Origin: Linnemannia hyalina
Lineage: Eukaryota; Mortierellomycota; Mortierellomycetes; Mortierellales; Mortierellaceae
Direction of reading: 5' to 3'
DNA: 64,000 nt
NCBI GenBank assembly: GCA_019671135.1
Contig: JAHRHY010000017.1
Location: 124,001 to 188,000, forward strand
Shown here: piece after piece, positions 9,109-17,988 of the stretch
Numbering within the stretch: position 1 is the first letter of the stretch
Layout: the number at the start of each line of letters is the position of its first letter
The notes under the pieces: model-generated
The model's input: the letters and a program-made list of their open reading frames with translations, nothing else
What the model was told of the DNA's origin: nothing
The model's database searches: none
Program-made: the position numbers and the translations under genes

Positions 9109-11286
9109 ATGACAATAACATTAGCATCAACATCACTACCCGCCACTCCACAGCCTAATCGAGCCCTGCTCATCGTCGAACTACTCGAGCGCATCGGTTC
9201 TCATCTCACTCCACGAGACCTTCTCTCCTGTGTCCAAGTCTCCCAACACTGGAACTCTGTCCTCATACCGCGCCTTTGGCACACCATTGACGACCGTCTA
9301 TACTCGTGGGCATGTATTCTCAATATGCGTGTCTCTCATACGGCACCAAGGCTCCTGCGTATCGTTATGGCCGAACAGGACGTCAATGGCAGCAGCAGCA
9401 GCAGTGGCAACGACATTAGGGAGTCCACCAATACCATCGTGGAAGCAAAGGTGTTGAAGCAGACTGCACTCGATGTGTGGCCCAGCAGGAGAGCTGAGAC
9501 TGTCCTCTGGCTTTACAACGTCTTCAAGAAGCATGGTCGACACGTCAGGGTTCTTCGAGTCTCTTGGCCAATTGTCATACTTGTCGCTGGAATAACTGGA
9601 CACTGTACTCAACTTCAAGCCCTGACGGTTCACCCTTTCGCAATGAGGGAAGGTCCGGCGAGGAACAGAGAGGAGGGTGCAGGGAGGCGAAAGCAAGATA
9701 TGGCGGACGTGACATGGGTCGAAAACTATACGGGACCTACAGCGGACTGGCCAGGATTTTGGAGGCTCATCGATAACGAAGACGAGGAGGCGAGATTGTG
9801 GTCGACGAATCCTCCTCACCTCTTGGATGAGGATCCTCTTTGGCTTAACTGGGGTATCGTCCAACGATTCTGGATTTTGGTCCTCCGCAACCCTACGCTT
9901 GAACATCTCTCCTTGGGTCGAAGTCTCAAGCCCCTGGCGCCCTTCATCTCTCTGGAACTCGTCTACTATACATTGGCAACACTCCCTAGACTGAAAACTC
10001 TCGACAACCGGTTCATGGAGCTCGACCTTCAGACAATTCTGGAGCACACATCAACTACGCACACTGGCGGCAACAGAAACCTATTTTATCACATGGAGAG
10101 CAACTGTGGATCAGCCTTGCGACTTGAAAAGGACTTTACCCATTTGACAACACTTGCAATCAGGGGATCCGTCGAGTCATCATACGTCCTCATGTTTCTG
10201 AAACGACTTGTCAATCTCGACCAACTCTTCCTGGGACGGATCAACCTGGGCGACAAAGGACAATCACTCTTTGTCGACATGGACGACAACTACGAGGATA
10301 GATCACGCCCTTTTGCGCTTTCAGGATTGCATCTGGTTCAAGTTGGAGGACTTACGGCCGAGTATAAATCGATTCACAAAGCCATGGCGACACACTTGAT
10401 CCCTCGACTGCCCCTCTTGACCCAGCTGGCGACTGAGGTGCTGACTCCAGAGATGGGTAGGGCGCTGGCGAGCCACTGCAAGCAGTTTCGAGTATTCCGT
10501 CAAAGTGGAGACAACGAGTGGATCAACGAGGATCATACTGTCAAGACTGAGCTGAATGTAGTGAGCATCCTTCTGGAATTTTGTCCAAACCTGACAACCA
10601 TCGACGCCATCCAGCACCAAATCGACGCCACCTATCTCGCAGAACATCCTTGGGCTTGCGAGGCGATGCTAGAGACCTTTCGCTGCCAGATTATCGGCTT
10701 GGAACGCCTGACTTTTGAAGAGTATCAGGACATGTCGATGTCGTCGAAACAGGATACAACACAATTACCGAGTCGAGGTGTTGCGGAGGAAAAGTACAAG
10801 AGATCCCAGGAGCAACATCATCAAGTCTACGAGCGCTTGTCTCGTCTGGTTTGCCTTCAGACTTTGGACCTTGGCGGCGACGTCAAGGGTATAGAGTATC
10901 ATATTTATGGTGATAGCGGGTATGAACCAACCATGGAGGTGAACGGTCGGATACACTTGATTGACAGTAACCCGATCATGGACTGTTTAGAGCTCTCCTT
11001 GGCTTCGGGTCTTGACCAGCTGGTAACACTCAGGAACCTGAAGGTGTTTGGCTTTGAAGGGTTGGACCATCGTATTGAAACAGCGGAGTTGGAGTGGTTT
11101 GCTACCCGCTTACCTCAACTGGCCGTCATGAGGGGTTTACACATTGACGACTCAGCGACGTTGAGCAAGAGCGACACAAAGACGACCAGACAACGACAGG
11201 AGATGCAGAAGCTGCGACCTTTTGTTCGTCACGAGTCCGCCACTCCTAATAACATTCTTGAACGTCGTTTGCATTTGACGTTTTAA
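9109..11286 (+). CDS. F-box protein
   Basis: Uninterrupted 725-residue frame. Residues about 18-60 (ALLIVELLERIGSHLTPRDL, then SCVQVSQHWNSVLIPRLWHT) match an F-box, the Skp1-binding motif of SCF ubiquitin ligase receptors. The rest is Leu-rich with scattered irregular leucine-repeat-like segments (LEHLSLGRSL, LTTLAIRGS, LQTLDLGGDV, LRNLKVFGFEGL), probably the substrate-binding part. This layout, a single exon with a short N-terminal F-box and a long irregular LRR-like tail, is typical of the expanded F-box family in Mortierella-like fungi. Substrate unknown. Start chosen at the first ATG, 18 codons before the F-box, after a CT-rich leader. AATAAT and AATAAA motifs follow the stop. Confidence 0.85.
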   Translation: MTITLASTSLPATPQPNRALLIVELLERIGSHLTPRDLLSCVQVSQHWNSVLIPRLWHTIDDRLYSWACILNMRVSHTAPRLLRIVMAEQDVNGSSSSSGNDIRESTNTIVEAKVLKQTALDVWPSRRAETVLWLYNVFKKHGRHVRVLRVSWPIVILVAGITGHCTQLQALTVHPFAMREGPARNREEGAGRRKQDMADVTWVENYTGPTADWPGFWRLIDNEDEEARLWSTNPPHLLDEDPLWLNWGIVQRFWILVLRNPTLEHLSLGRSLKPLAPFISLELVYYTLATLPRLKTLDNRFMELDLQTILEHTSTTHTGGNRNLFYHMESNCGSALRLEKDFTHLTTLAIRGSVESSYVLMFLKRLVNLDQLFLGRINLGDKGQSLFVDMDDNYEDRSRPFALSGLHLVQVGGLTAEYKSIHKAMATHLIPRLPLLTQLATEVLTPEMGRALASHCKQFRVFRQSGDNEWINEDHTVKTELNVVSILLEFCPNLTTIDAIQHQIDATYLAEHPWACEAMLETFRCQIIGLERLTFEEYQDMSMSSKQDTTQLPSRGVAEEKYKRSQEQHHQVYERLSRLVCLQTLDLGGDVKGIEYHIYGDSGYEPTMEVNGRIHLIDSNPIMDCLELSLASGLDQLVTLRNLKVFGFEGLDHRIETAELEWFATRLPQLAVMRGLHIDDSATLSKSDTKTTRQRQEMQKLRPFVRHESATPNNILERRLHLTF

Positions 11287-11468
11287 GGCGAAAAGATGAA
11301 ATAATAAAAAATCTACAAATATATTTCTTTTTGCATATGTTTCTTTTGCGTACCAAAAATTCCTAAGAGTCCAGTATGCCCTCATGCCAACATAGTCCAA
11401 GTATCTCGCTTAGATCGATGCGGCAGTCGCAGCCTTTCGTCGATTAAGGTAGAGAGAATAACGCGTTA
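11287..11468. other. 3' flank of F-box gene
   Basis: Contains AATAAT and AATAAA-like 3'-end signals just after the F-box stop. Otherwise unremarkable until the first LINE fragment begins. Confidence 0.4.
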
Positions 11469-11741
11469 CGGGTCCTTGGTCGCTCCAGGGCACTTTCCTT
11501 CACAATGTGTGGCTAGCGAAGCGCCACACGGGCAGAGATCATCGCGGGTGATGTAACCGGATCCTTGACTCCAGTCACCTCGGAGGCCTGTGTACTTGGA
11601 TGTCTTGTTCTTGGCAGAGATACCCTGGGTCTGCTCCCACGCGATCGTCGCGGAGCACCGAGGTTTCCAGATCAGCTCCGAGGCCTGCGCCTCCAGGTAG
11701 CCAACAAACTTGTGAAGGACTGTCTTGGCGATGGACATAGA
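11469..11741 (-). mobile_element. LINE fragment (C-terminal coding segment without 3' UTR)
   Basis: A piece of the same LINE family covering the C-terminal domain (MSIAKTVLHKFVGYLEAQ... to the CPCGASL Cys cluster). On the element strand it stops right after GCGACCAAGGACCC and has no 3' UTR or poly(A). Its 5' edge abuts the GTTCGTCGCGATC sequence that serves as target-site duplication for neighbouring insertions. It may be a separate older insertion, or the upstream half of the adjacent fragment split by rearrangement. Confidence 0.75.
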
Positions 11742-11754
11742 GTTCGTCGCGATC

Positions 11755-12047
11755 TTTTTTTTTTTTTTTCGTACACAATTTTATTTCTCTAACAAACAGC
11801 ATAGAGAAGTTATTTGGAAGTAAAAGGGGACTACAGACTAAACTCTTCAGTGCACCATCCACCAGTCGCAGTCCGGTCCAGAACCTGGCTCTGCGCAACA
11901 ATTGTCGCTGCTCTTCACAGCTTAAACGGAAGAAAATAAAACTAGATACGAATGAAGGGGATTCTTCTCATCCTCTCCATCATTGACAACCTCCTCCTTC
12001 CTAACAAACTCTCCAACAACCGCTCGTCAGCAGCGCGTGGGTCCTTG
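11755..12047 (-). mobile_element. LINE fragment X (3' UTR only)
   Basis: Minus-strand insertion containing only the last about 290 bp of the LINE: end of the ORF, 3' UTR, AATAAAATTG signal and poly(A), seen as a T-run at 11755-11769. The left flank GTTCGTCGCGATC (11742-11754) recurs at 13563, so this insertion was later split by element Y. The 5' truncation lies at GACCAAGGACCC, the same motif where fragment 11469-11741 ends. Confidence 0.8.
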
Positions 12048-12061
12048 GTCGCCGGTTCGTC

Positions 12062-13555
12062 TTTTTTTTTTTTTTTTGTTTTTTTTTTGTACACAATTTT
12101 ATTTCTCTAACAAACAGCATAGAGAAGTTATTTGGAAGTAAAAGGGGACTACAGACCAAACTCTTCAGTGCACCATCCGCCAGTCGCAGTCCGGTCCAGA
12201 ACCTGGCTCTGCGCAACAATTGTCGCTGCTCTTCACAGCTTAAACGGAAGAAAATAAAACTAGATACGAATGGAGGGGATTCTTCCCATCCTCTCCATCA
12301 TTGACAACCTCCTCCTTCCTAACAAACTCTCCAACAACCGCTCGTCAGCAGCGCGTGGGTCCTTGGTCGCTCTAGGGCACCTTCCTTCACAATGTGTGGC
12401 TAGCGAAGCGCCACACGGACAGAAACCATCGTGCGTGATGTAACCGTATCCTTGACTCCAGTCACCTCGGGGGCCTGTGTACTTGGATGTCTTGTCCTTG
12501 GCAGAGATGCCCTGGCTTTGTTCCCACGCGATCGTCGCGGAGCACCGAGGTTTCCAGATCAGCTCCGAGGCCTGCGCCTCCAGGTAGCCAACAAATTTGT
12601 GAAGGACTGTCTTGGCGATGGACATTGGGGTCCGGAAGACCGCGGACCATTCAGTCAACATGCTCAAGGGGGTGATGCCGCGGAGGAGATCCGACACATT
12701 CCACATCGGTTTCTCGTCTCGATCGGGAGCTGGACTACCGCTGTGCACGGCTCGAGCTCCACCGATGGAGGAAAATCCTCGCACATGATCCGCATCCGAA
12801 GGGGGCCACCAGTGTATGGGTCTGGCCTCGGTACCTGACGACCGCTGTCCACCGCGCGTTTGTATTCCCGCTTCCTGGCTGCGTTGTAGCTGTTTGTCGC
12901 CTGCACACCCCACTCGTTAATCTTGCCCATGGCCTCCTTCCAGATCTCAGTGGTGGTCTCAGCTGCCGAAGGGCATTTCCAGACGTGATCGTTATCCTCC
13001 TTCTCGAGCTCGCATCGTTGGCACACGCATGTTGGGTACAGGTTGGGCTTGCGAGCCTGCATGGAGTTCAGAGTGGGCAGCATTCCATGCAGCTTTTTGA
13101 TATGATGTGTGCGTTGGTGAGAGTCCTTGCTGTTGCTGTAAAAGGTGAAGACTGCGTGCCTGTCGTGGACATAAGCCAAGGTCGAGTTCCATTCCACGTC
13201 ATCGATGTCAGGAATCGCCCTCTTGACCCGCCTCTGTGACGTCCAGGCCTGATGGTGACGGATTGTCGATTGTTGTTTGAGGAGCTGACGTAGATCGATT
13301 TCAACAATCCCGCCGTAACAATGTGCAAAGGTCGTGATATCCGTCTGTTGAGTGAGATCCACCATCCAGGGCACTGAACCACTCTGTGCTGCCACCTTCG
13401 CCGCCTGATCCGCAAGTTCGTTTCCGTGGATGTTGCTGTGACCTTTGATCCACACCACCTCAACCCCGCCTGGCCGAGATTCCACAACCTGCCAAAGCAC
13501 CGCCCAGATACCCGCATATGTACTCCTGAATCGCTTCCTCGGTAAGGTGTCCCGA
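12062..13555 (-). mobile_element. LINE fragment Y, with 14-bp target-site duplication
   Basis: 5'-truncated LINE inserted beside fragment X. A direct repeat GTCGCCGGTTCGTC flanks it exactly (12048-12061 and 13556-13569). The poly(A) reads as T-rich sequence at 12062-12086. Coding remnants run from within RNase H (truncated before the DNQS Asp) through the CVCQRC zinc finger. A 1-bp deletion, the same as in copy A, then moves the C-terminal domain into another frame ending at 12260. It keeps the full 3' UTR with the AATAAAATTG signal. Non-autonomous. Confidence 0.88.
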
Positions 13556-13574
13556 GTCGCCGGTTCGTCGCGAT

Positions 13575-14644
13575 TTTTTTTTTTTTTTTTTTTTTGTCCA
13601 CGATTTTATTTCTCTAAAGAACAATTCATGTAGGTAATCCAAAAATAAAAGGGCTATTTGTGAGGACCCCTTCCCAGTACACCATCCCCTAGTCACAGTC
13701 CGGTTCTAATAACGCTGGCTCTGCGCAACAATCGTTGTCGCTCTTCACGACAAAAACGGAAGAAAATACAAAAGCGATCTATCCAGTTATTACTCTCAAC
13801 TAAAACACCTTCATCTGAACAACCAGGAGATAGCAAAAGTACTTTCTTCCCAGTGCCGTTTTTCAAGTGTTCGACGTCACCTCCATCCATGCACATGTGT
13901 GCAACGCAACAACCCAAAAAAATAAAAATGGTTGTCACGCGCCTCCTGGACAGGGGAGACTAGCGCGAAAAGAGGGGGGGTTGCCATTGTGCTTGCGCAC
14001 TTGTGTGGGAAAAAAACAAAAGTTTCGCTCCTCGTTTCCCACACACCTTCAAGGCAGAAAGGTTGGAACGTTAGCCATCCAGGCCTGGGGTTCTTTTTAT
14101 ACTGTGAGGGACTGACAGCGGTGCTCTAAGACGCTTAAGGCAGAACTCATAGAGACTGCGCGAATACTCATATCACCAAGTAGTTCCAACATGGCACCTC
14201 ATGAGCAAAGATCCATCCATGCACTTCCGTGCTTCGCAAGGGAAGTCAACCCTCGCACCGACCTGGACAGGGGGGCCGGGTCTTGAATCCGTCAAATCCG
14301 TAGCGTATCTCCTTGTGGGTGGGACCAAGGACCTCTCGCAAAGAGGATGGAAAGGCAGACGACCAACTCCATTCGACTGACATTCCGTGCGGCGATGGGG
14401 GACCATCTCTCTCTCATCTCGCTCCAGGGACCGACCTGCCGACCTCATAACACCCGCCTTGAAACTTCCAAGCTCTCCTTGCATGTCGCTGACCCGGGGT
14501 GGTAGGCGCCTTGGCAACACTGACGCCAACGGTGGTCCTGCTCAAGGGCCTTGTCGGTTTAATGGTTGGATGGATGGATAGCCCCGACGTGTGGATGGAG
14601 GAAGGCGTGACTGTTCTTGGAGACGAAAAATGGGAATTGGGAAA
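13575..14644 (-). mobile_element. Divergent LINE-like insertion E5
   Basis: Bounded by the direct repeat GGTTCGTCGCGAT (13562-13574 and 14645-14657), with a poly(A) seen as T-run 13574-13595. The first about 200 bp match the LINE 3' UTR with clear divergence, for example GTCCACGATTTTATTTCTC in place of GTACACAATTTTATTTCTC. The remainder (about 13800-14644) does not resemble other copies. It contains two imperfectly repeated blocks (CTCCATCCATGCAC and ATCCATCCATGCAC; CTGGACAGGGG twice). It is probably an older or different subfamily, or a composite. No domain is recognised in the body. Confidence 0.6.
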
Positions 14645-14665
14645 GGTTCGTCGCGATCGGGAGCC

Positions 14666-16252
14666 TTTTTTTTTTTTTTTTTTTCGTACACAATTTTATT
14701 TCTCTAACAAACAGCATAGAGAAGTTATTTGGAAGTAAAAGGGAACTACAGACCAAACTCTTCAGTGCACCATCCACCAGTCGCAGTCCGGTCCAGAACC
14801 TGGCTCTGCGCAACAATTGTCGCTGCTCTTCACAGCTTAAACGGAAGAAAATAAAACTAGATACGAATGAAGGGGATTCTTCCCATCCTCTCCATCATTG
14901 ACAACCTCCTCCTTCCTAACAAACTCTCCAACAAACGCTCGTCAGCAGCGCGTGGGTCCTTGGTCGCCCCAGGGCACCTTCCTTCACAATGTGTGGCTAG
15001 CGAAGCGCCACACGGACAGAAACCATCGTGCGTGATGTAACCGTATCCTTGACTCCAGTCACCTCGGGGGCCTGTGTACTTGGATGTCTTGTCCTTGGCA
15101 GAGATGCCCTGGCTTTGTTCCCACGCGATCGTCTCGGAGCACCGAGGTTTCCAGATCAGCTCCGAGGCCTGCGCCTCCAGGTAGCCAACAAACTTGTGAA
15201 GGACTGTCTTGGCGATGGACATTGGGGTCCGGAAGACCGCGGACCATTCAGTCAACATGCTCAAGGGGGTGATGCCGCGGAGGAGATCCGACACATTCCA
15301 CATCGGTTTCTCGTCTCGATCGGGAGCTTGACTACCGCTGTGCACGGCTCGAGCTCCACCGATGGAGGAAAATCCTCGCACATGATCCGCATCCGAAGGG
15401 GGCCACCAGTGTATGGGTACTGGCCTCGGTACCTGACGACCTCTGTCCACCGCGCGTTTGTATTCTCGCTTCCTGGCTGCGTTGTAGCTGTTTGTCGCCT
15501 GCACACCCCACTCATTAATCTTGCCCATGGCCTCCTTCCAGATCTCAGTGGTGGTCTCAGCTGCCGAAGGGCATTTCCAGACGTGATCGTTATCCTCCTT
15601 CTCGAGCTCGCATCGTCGACACACGCATGTTGGGTACAGGTTGGGCTTGCGAGCCTGCATGGAGTTCAGAGTGGGCAGCATTCCATGCAGCTTTTTGATA
15701 TGATGTGTGCGTTGGTGAGAGTCCTTGCTGTTGCTGTAAAAGGTGAAGACTGCGTGCCTGTCGTGGACATATGCCAAGGTCGAGTTCCATTCCACGTCAT
15801 CGATGTCAGGGATCGCCCTCTTGACCCGCCTCTGTGACGTCCAGGCCTGATGGTGACGGATTGTCGATTGTTGTTTGAGGAGCTGACGTAGATCGATTTC
15901 AACAATCCCGCCGTAACAATGTGCAAAGGTCGTGATATCCGTCTGTTGAGTGAGATCCACCATCCAGGGCACTGAACCACTCTGTGCTGCCACCTTCGCC
16001 GCCTGATCCGCAAGTTCGTTTCCGTGGATGTTGCTGTGACCTTTGATCCACACCACCTCAACCCCGCCTGGCCGAGATTCCACAACCTGACAAAGCACCG
16101 CCCAGATACCCGCATATGTACTCCTGAATCGCTTCCTCGGTAAGGTGTCCCGACGATTCTTCACCAGGCGACTATACTGATCCACCACTGACTGATTGTC
16201 CAGCTTGACCACAATGTCCTGTTCCGGTGGTGCTGACAGGACTGCGGCTAAT
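14666..16252 (-). mobile_element. LINE fragment Z, longest uninterrupted C-terminal ORF
   Basis: The best-preserved minus-strand copy. Target-site duplication GCGATCGGGAGCC lies at 14653-14665 and 16253-16265, and the poly(A) is a 19-T run at 14666-14684. One open frame runs from the 5' truncation point (inside RNase H, just before VVKLDNQS) through the last RNase H Asp (HGNELADQAA), the CVCRRC zinc finger and a C-terminal CPCGASL-x-THC-x3-C cluster to its stop at about 14857. It lacks the 1-bp deletion of copies A and Y. The 3' UTR is complete with AATAAAATTG about 10 nt before poly(A). No reverse transcriptase or endonuclease is present. Confidence 0.9.
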
Positions 16253-16265
16253 GCGATCGGGAGCC

Positions 16266-16267
<2 letters not shown>

Positions 16268-16294
<27 letters not shown>
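16268..16294. repeat. T-tract upstream of tRNA-Asp copy 2
   Basis: A pure 27-T run right of fragment Z, 87 bp before tRNA-Asp copy 2. It sits where loci 1 and 3 also have T-tracts and is the presumed A/T-rich docking site for the stacked insertions. Confidence 0.75.
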
Positions 16295-16296
<2 letters not shown>

Positions 16297-16381
16297 GGTC
16301 AAACTGTTTTGGTGGCGTTATCAAGATTGGTGGCGTCTCTAGGAACATGAATGTTTTCGAATATCAGCAGATATGAGCATT

Positions 16382-16453
16382 TCCTTGGTAGTATAGTGGT
16401 GAGTATCTCCGCCTGTCACGCGGAAGACCGGGGTTCAATTCCCCGCCAGGGAG
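16382..16453 (+). tRNA. tRNA-Asp (anticodon GUC), copy 2
   Basis: Identical to copy 1 across all 72 nt, intronless, with intact cloverleaf and internal promoter boxes. A T5 run follows (TTTCTTTTTG). The immediate downstream flank matches copy 1 for about 14 bp, while its upstream flank differs. It lies at the right end of the nested LINE stack and about 205 bp before the MRM3-like gene. Confidence 0.95.
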
Positions 16454-16657
16454 CTTTCTTTTTGCTTGTTCTTCCTCTCTTTTTTTTGTTCCTGTGAAAG
16501 GAAGGAGAGATCTCTTGCATGTTTTTATTCTTCACTCCTTCCTTCCTTCATTCGTCTTTTTTTTTTGGCTCGCCAACACTTGATTTCTCATTCCACTGTT
16601 CTCTTCACTGTCTCGCTCACATTCTTTCCCTTCGTTGTTGTTCCTCCTTGATGCACA

Positions 16658-17872
16658 ATGAGCAAACCACTTGTACGGATTCTACTCCCTTCACGGTTCC
16701 AAGTGATCACAAGTCCGCAGAACAAAGTCGTGCAACGGTTGGAGAGGCTGAGGAGGTCCAAGGCGGCGCGTGAGGAGGAAGGACATGTCGTTGTTCAAGG
16801 GATCAAGACGTTACAGGAACTCGGGTCAAAGGGACATCATTGCTTACGGACTATTGGAGTCACGTACGACATGGAAAAGGGTCCGATTCGGTCGCCGGCG
16901 TTGGATGTTGTTACGGCTGTTCTGCGGGAAGAGAAGGATGAGGATAGGGAGCAATTGAGTCGTGGTTCGTTGAAGGAGCAAGGATCAGGAGTAAGAGGGA
17001 AGGCGTTCAAGGCGGATCAGTATGTTGCCGTATCGCGAAAATTGACGACGCGGATTCTGGGCACAGATTCACCAACAGCAGAGCACGAGGTGTGGGCCGA
17101 AGTGGCGATCCCCGATCGCAGCACTTTATTCTCTACTGTTGCTCATGTACCTACTGCCAGTACCAGTAAGGATGGGAAAAGTGGCAGCTCGGTAATCGAG
17201 AAATTGCTGGTGTTTGACCAAGTCTCAGATCCAGGGAACATGGGATTGATGATTAGGTCGGCAATGGCGTTCTCGTGGAGTGCGGGATGGCAGACGCCGG
17301 GGACTGTGGATCCGTTCAACGACAAGGTGGTCCGAGCTTCTAGGGCACTCTGTCTGGATTTCCCGATGAAGGTTGGAGGGCGGTGGACAGAGTTGGATGT
17401 GTTCTTGAAGAGCAGAGAAATAGTACCACTGGTCGCTGATATGGTTCCTGGTTGGATTTCGCAGGAGGAAGGAAGAGGAGGAAGGTCTTCATCAACAACA
17501 TCGGTGGCTATTGACTCTCACAGACTTGTGTGGTGGAATTGGCCGAGTTCACTGTCAAGGAGCAAGGCGCCTGAGAAGATTGCGCTGATAATGAGTTCTG
17601 AGCATCATGGTGTGGATGGACGAGATGGTGTGGGCGAAGGCAGTGACGAGAAGCGAAGAGAGAAGGACGAGGATCGGGCGGCCAAGAACCGGTTGTTGGC
17701 TCGGGCGGTTCGAGTGTCGATTCCTATGAACCCTGCGGTCGAGTCGATGAATGTTGCAGCAGCTGCGACGGCGATGATGTGGGAACTCAACCGTGTACTG
17801 GACAGTCAGGTCAAGAAAGGCATGTCGAGGGAAGGAGATTTGGATCTGCAGATCTTTGACAGGGACGCATAG
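16658..17872 (+). CDS. SpoU-family rRNA 2'-O-methyltransferase, MRM3/RNMTL1-like
   Basis: Single-exon, 404-residue SPOUT methyltransferase. The N-terminal part (QNKVVQRLERLRRSKAAREE) resembles the substrate-binding region of TrmH/RNMTL1 proteins. The SpoU catalytic domain shows motif 1 DPGNMGLMIRSAMAF, motif 2 IALIMSSEHHGV and motif 3 IPMNPAVESMNVAAAAT. Together these form the deep trefoil knot that binds S-adenosylmethionine. Family members 2'-O-methylate the large-subunit mitochondrial rRNA (MRM3) or other structured RNA. Matrix location is inferred from the family and from the Arg/Ser-bearing N-terminus. A low-complexity, charged insert separates motifs 2 and 3. Converges on the USP38-like gene. 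Confidence 0.82.
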   Translation: MSKPLVRILLPSRFQVITSPQNKVVQRLERLRRSKAAREEEGHVVVQGIKTLQELGSKGHHCLRTIGVTYDMEKGPIRSPALDVVTAVLREEKDEDREQLSRGSLKEQGSGVRGKAFKADQYVAVSRKLTTRILGTDSPTAEHEVWAEVAIPDRSTLFSTVAHVPTASTSKDGKSGSSVIEKLLVFDQVSDPGNMGLMIRSAMAFSWSAGWQTPGTVDPFNDKVVRASRALCLDFPMKVGGRWTELDVFLKSREIVPLVADMVPGWISQEEGRGGRSSSTTSVAIDSHRLVWWNWPSSLSRSKAPEKIALIMSSEHHGVDGRDGVGEGSDEKRREKDEDRAAKNRLLARAVRVSIPMNPAVESMNVAAAATAMMWELNRVLDSQVKKGMSREGDLDLQIFDRDA

Positions 17873-17988
17873 CTTAGGTAGCTGATCGATCACCAATTAA
17901 TGATAACTCAATCGATCAAAAGTATTTTTCAGAGTACGGCCCTTTTTACGAAAAGGAGGGTGGGAGGATGATACTGGGATGGGATCTA

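Noticed and set aside
11575..11901. Short minus-strand frame (MLRRARFWTGLRL...) in each LINE 3' end
   Set aside because: It lies in the 3' UTR after the ORF stop, runs into poly(A), and diverges without codon constraint. Treated as non-coding.
15028..15837. 269-residue plus-strand frame, with near copies at 38959-39768 and 12431-12838
   Set aside because: Antisense shadow of the LINE coding region. It recurs only because the LINE recurs, and the minus-strand frame carries the RNase H and zinc-finger motifs.
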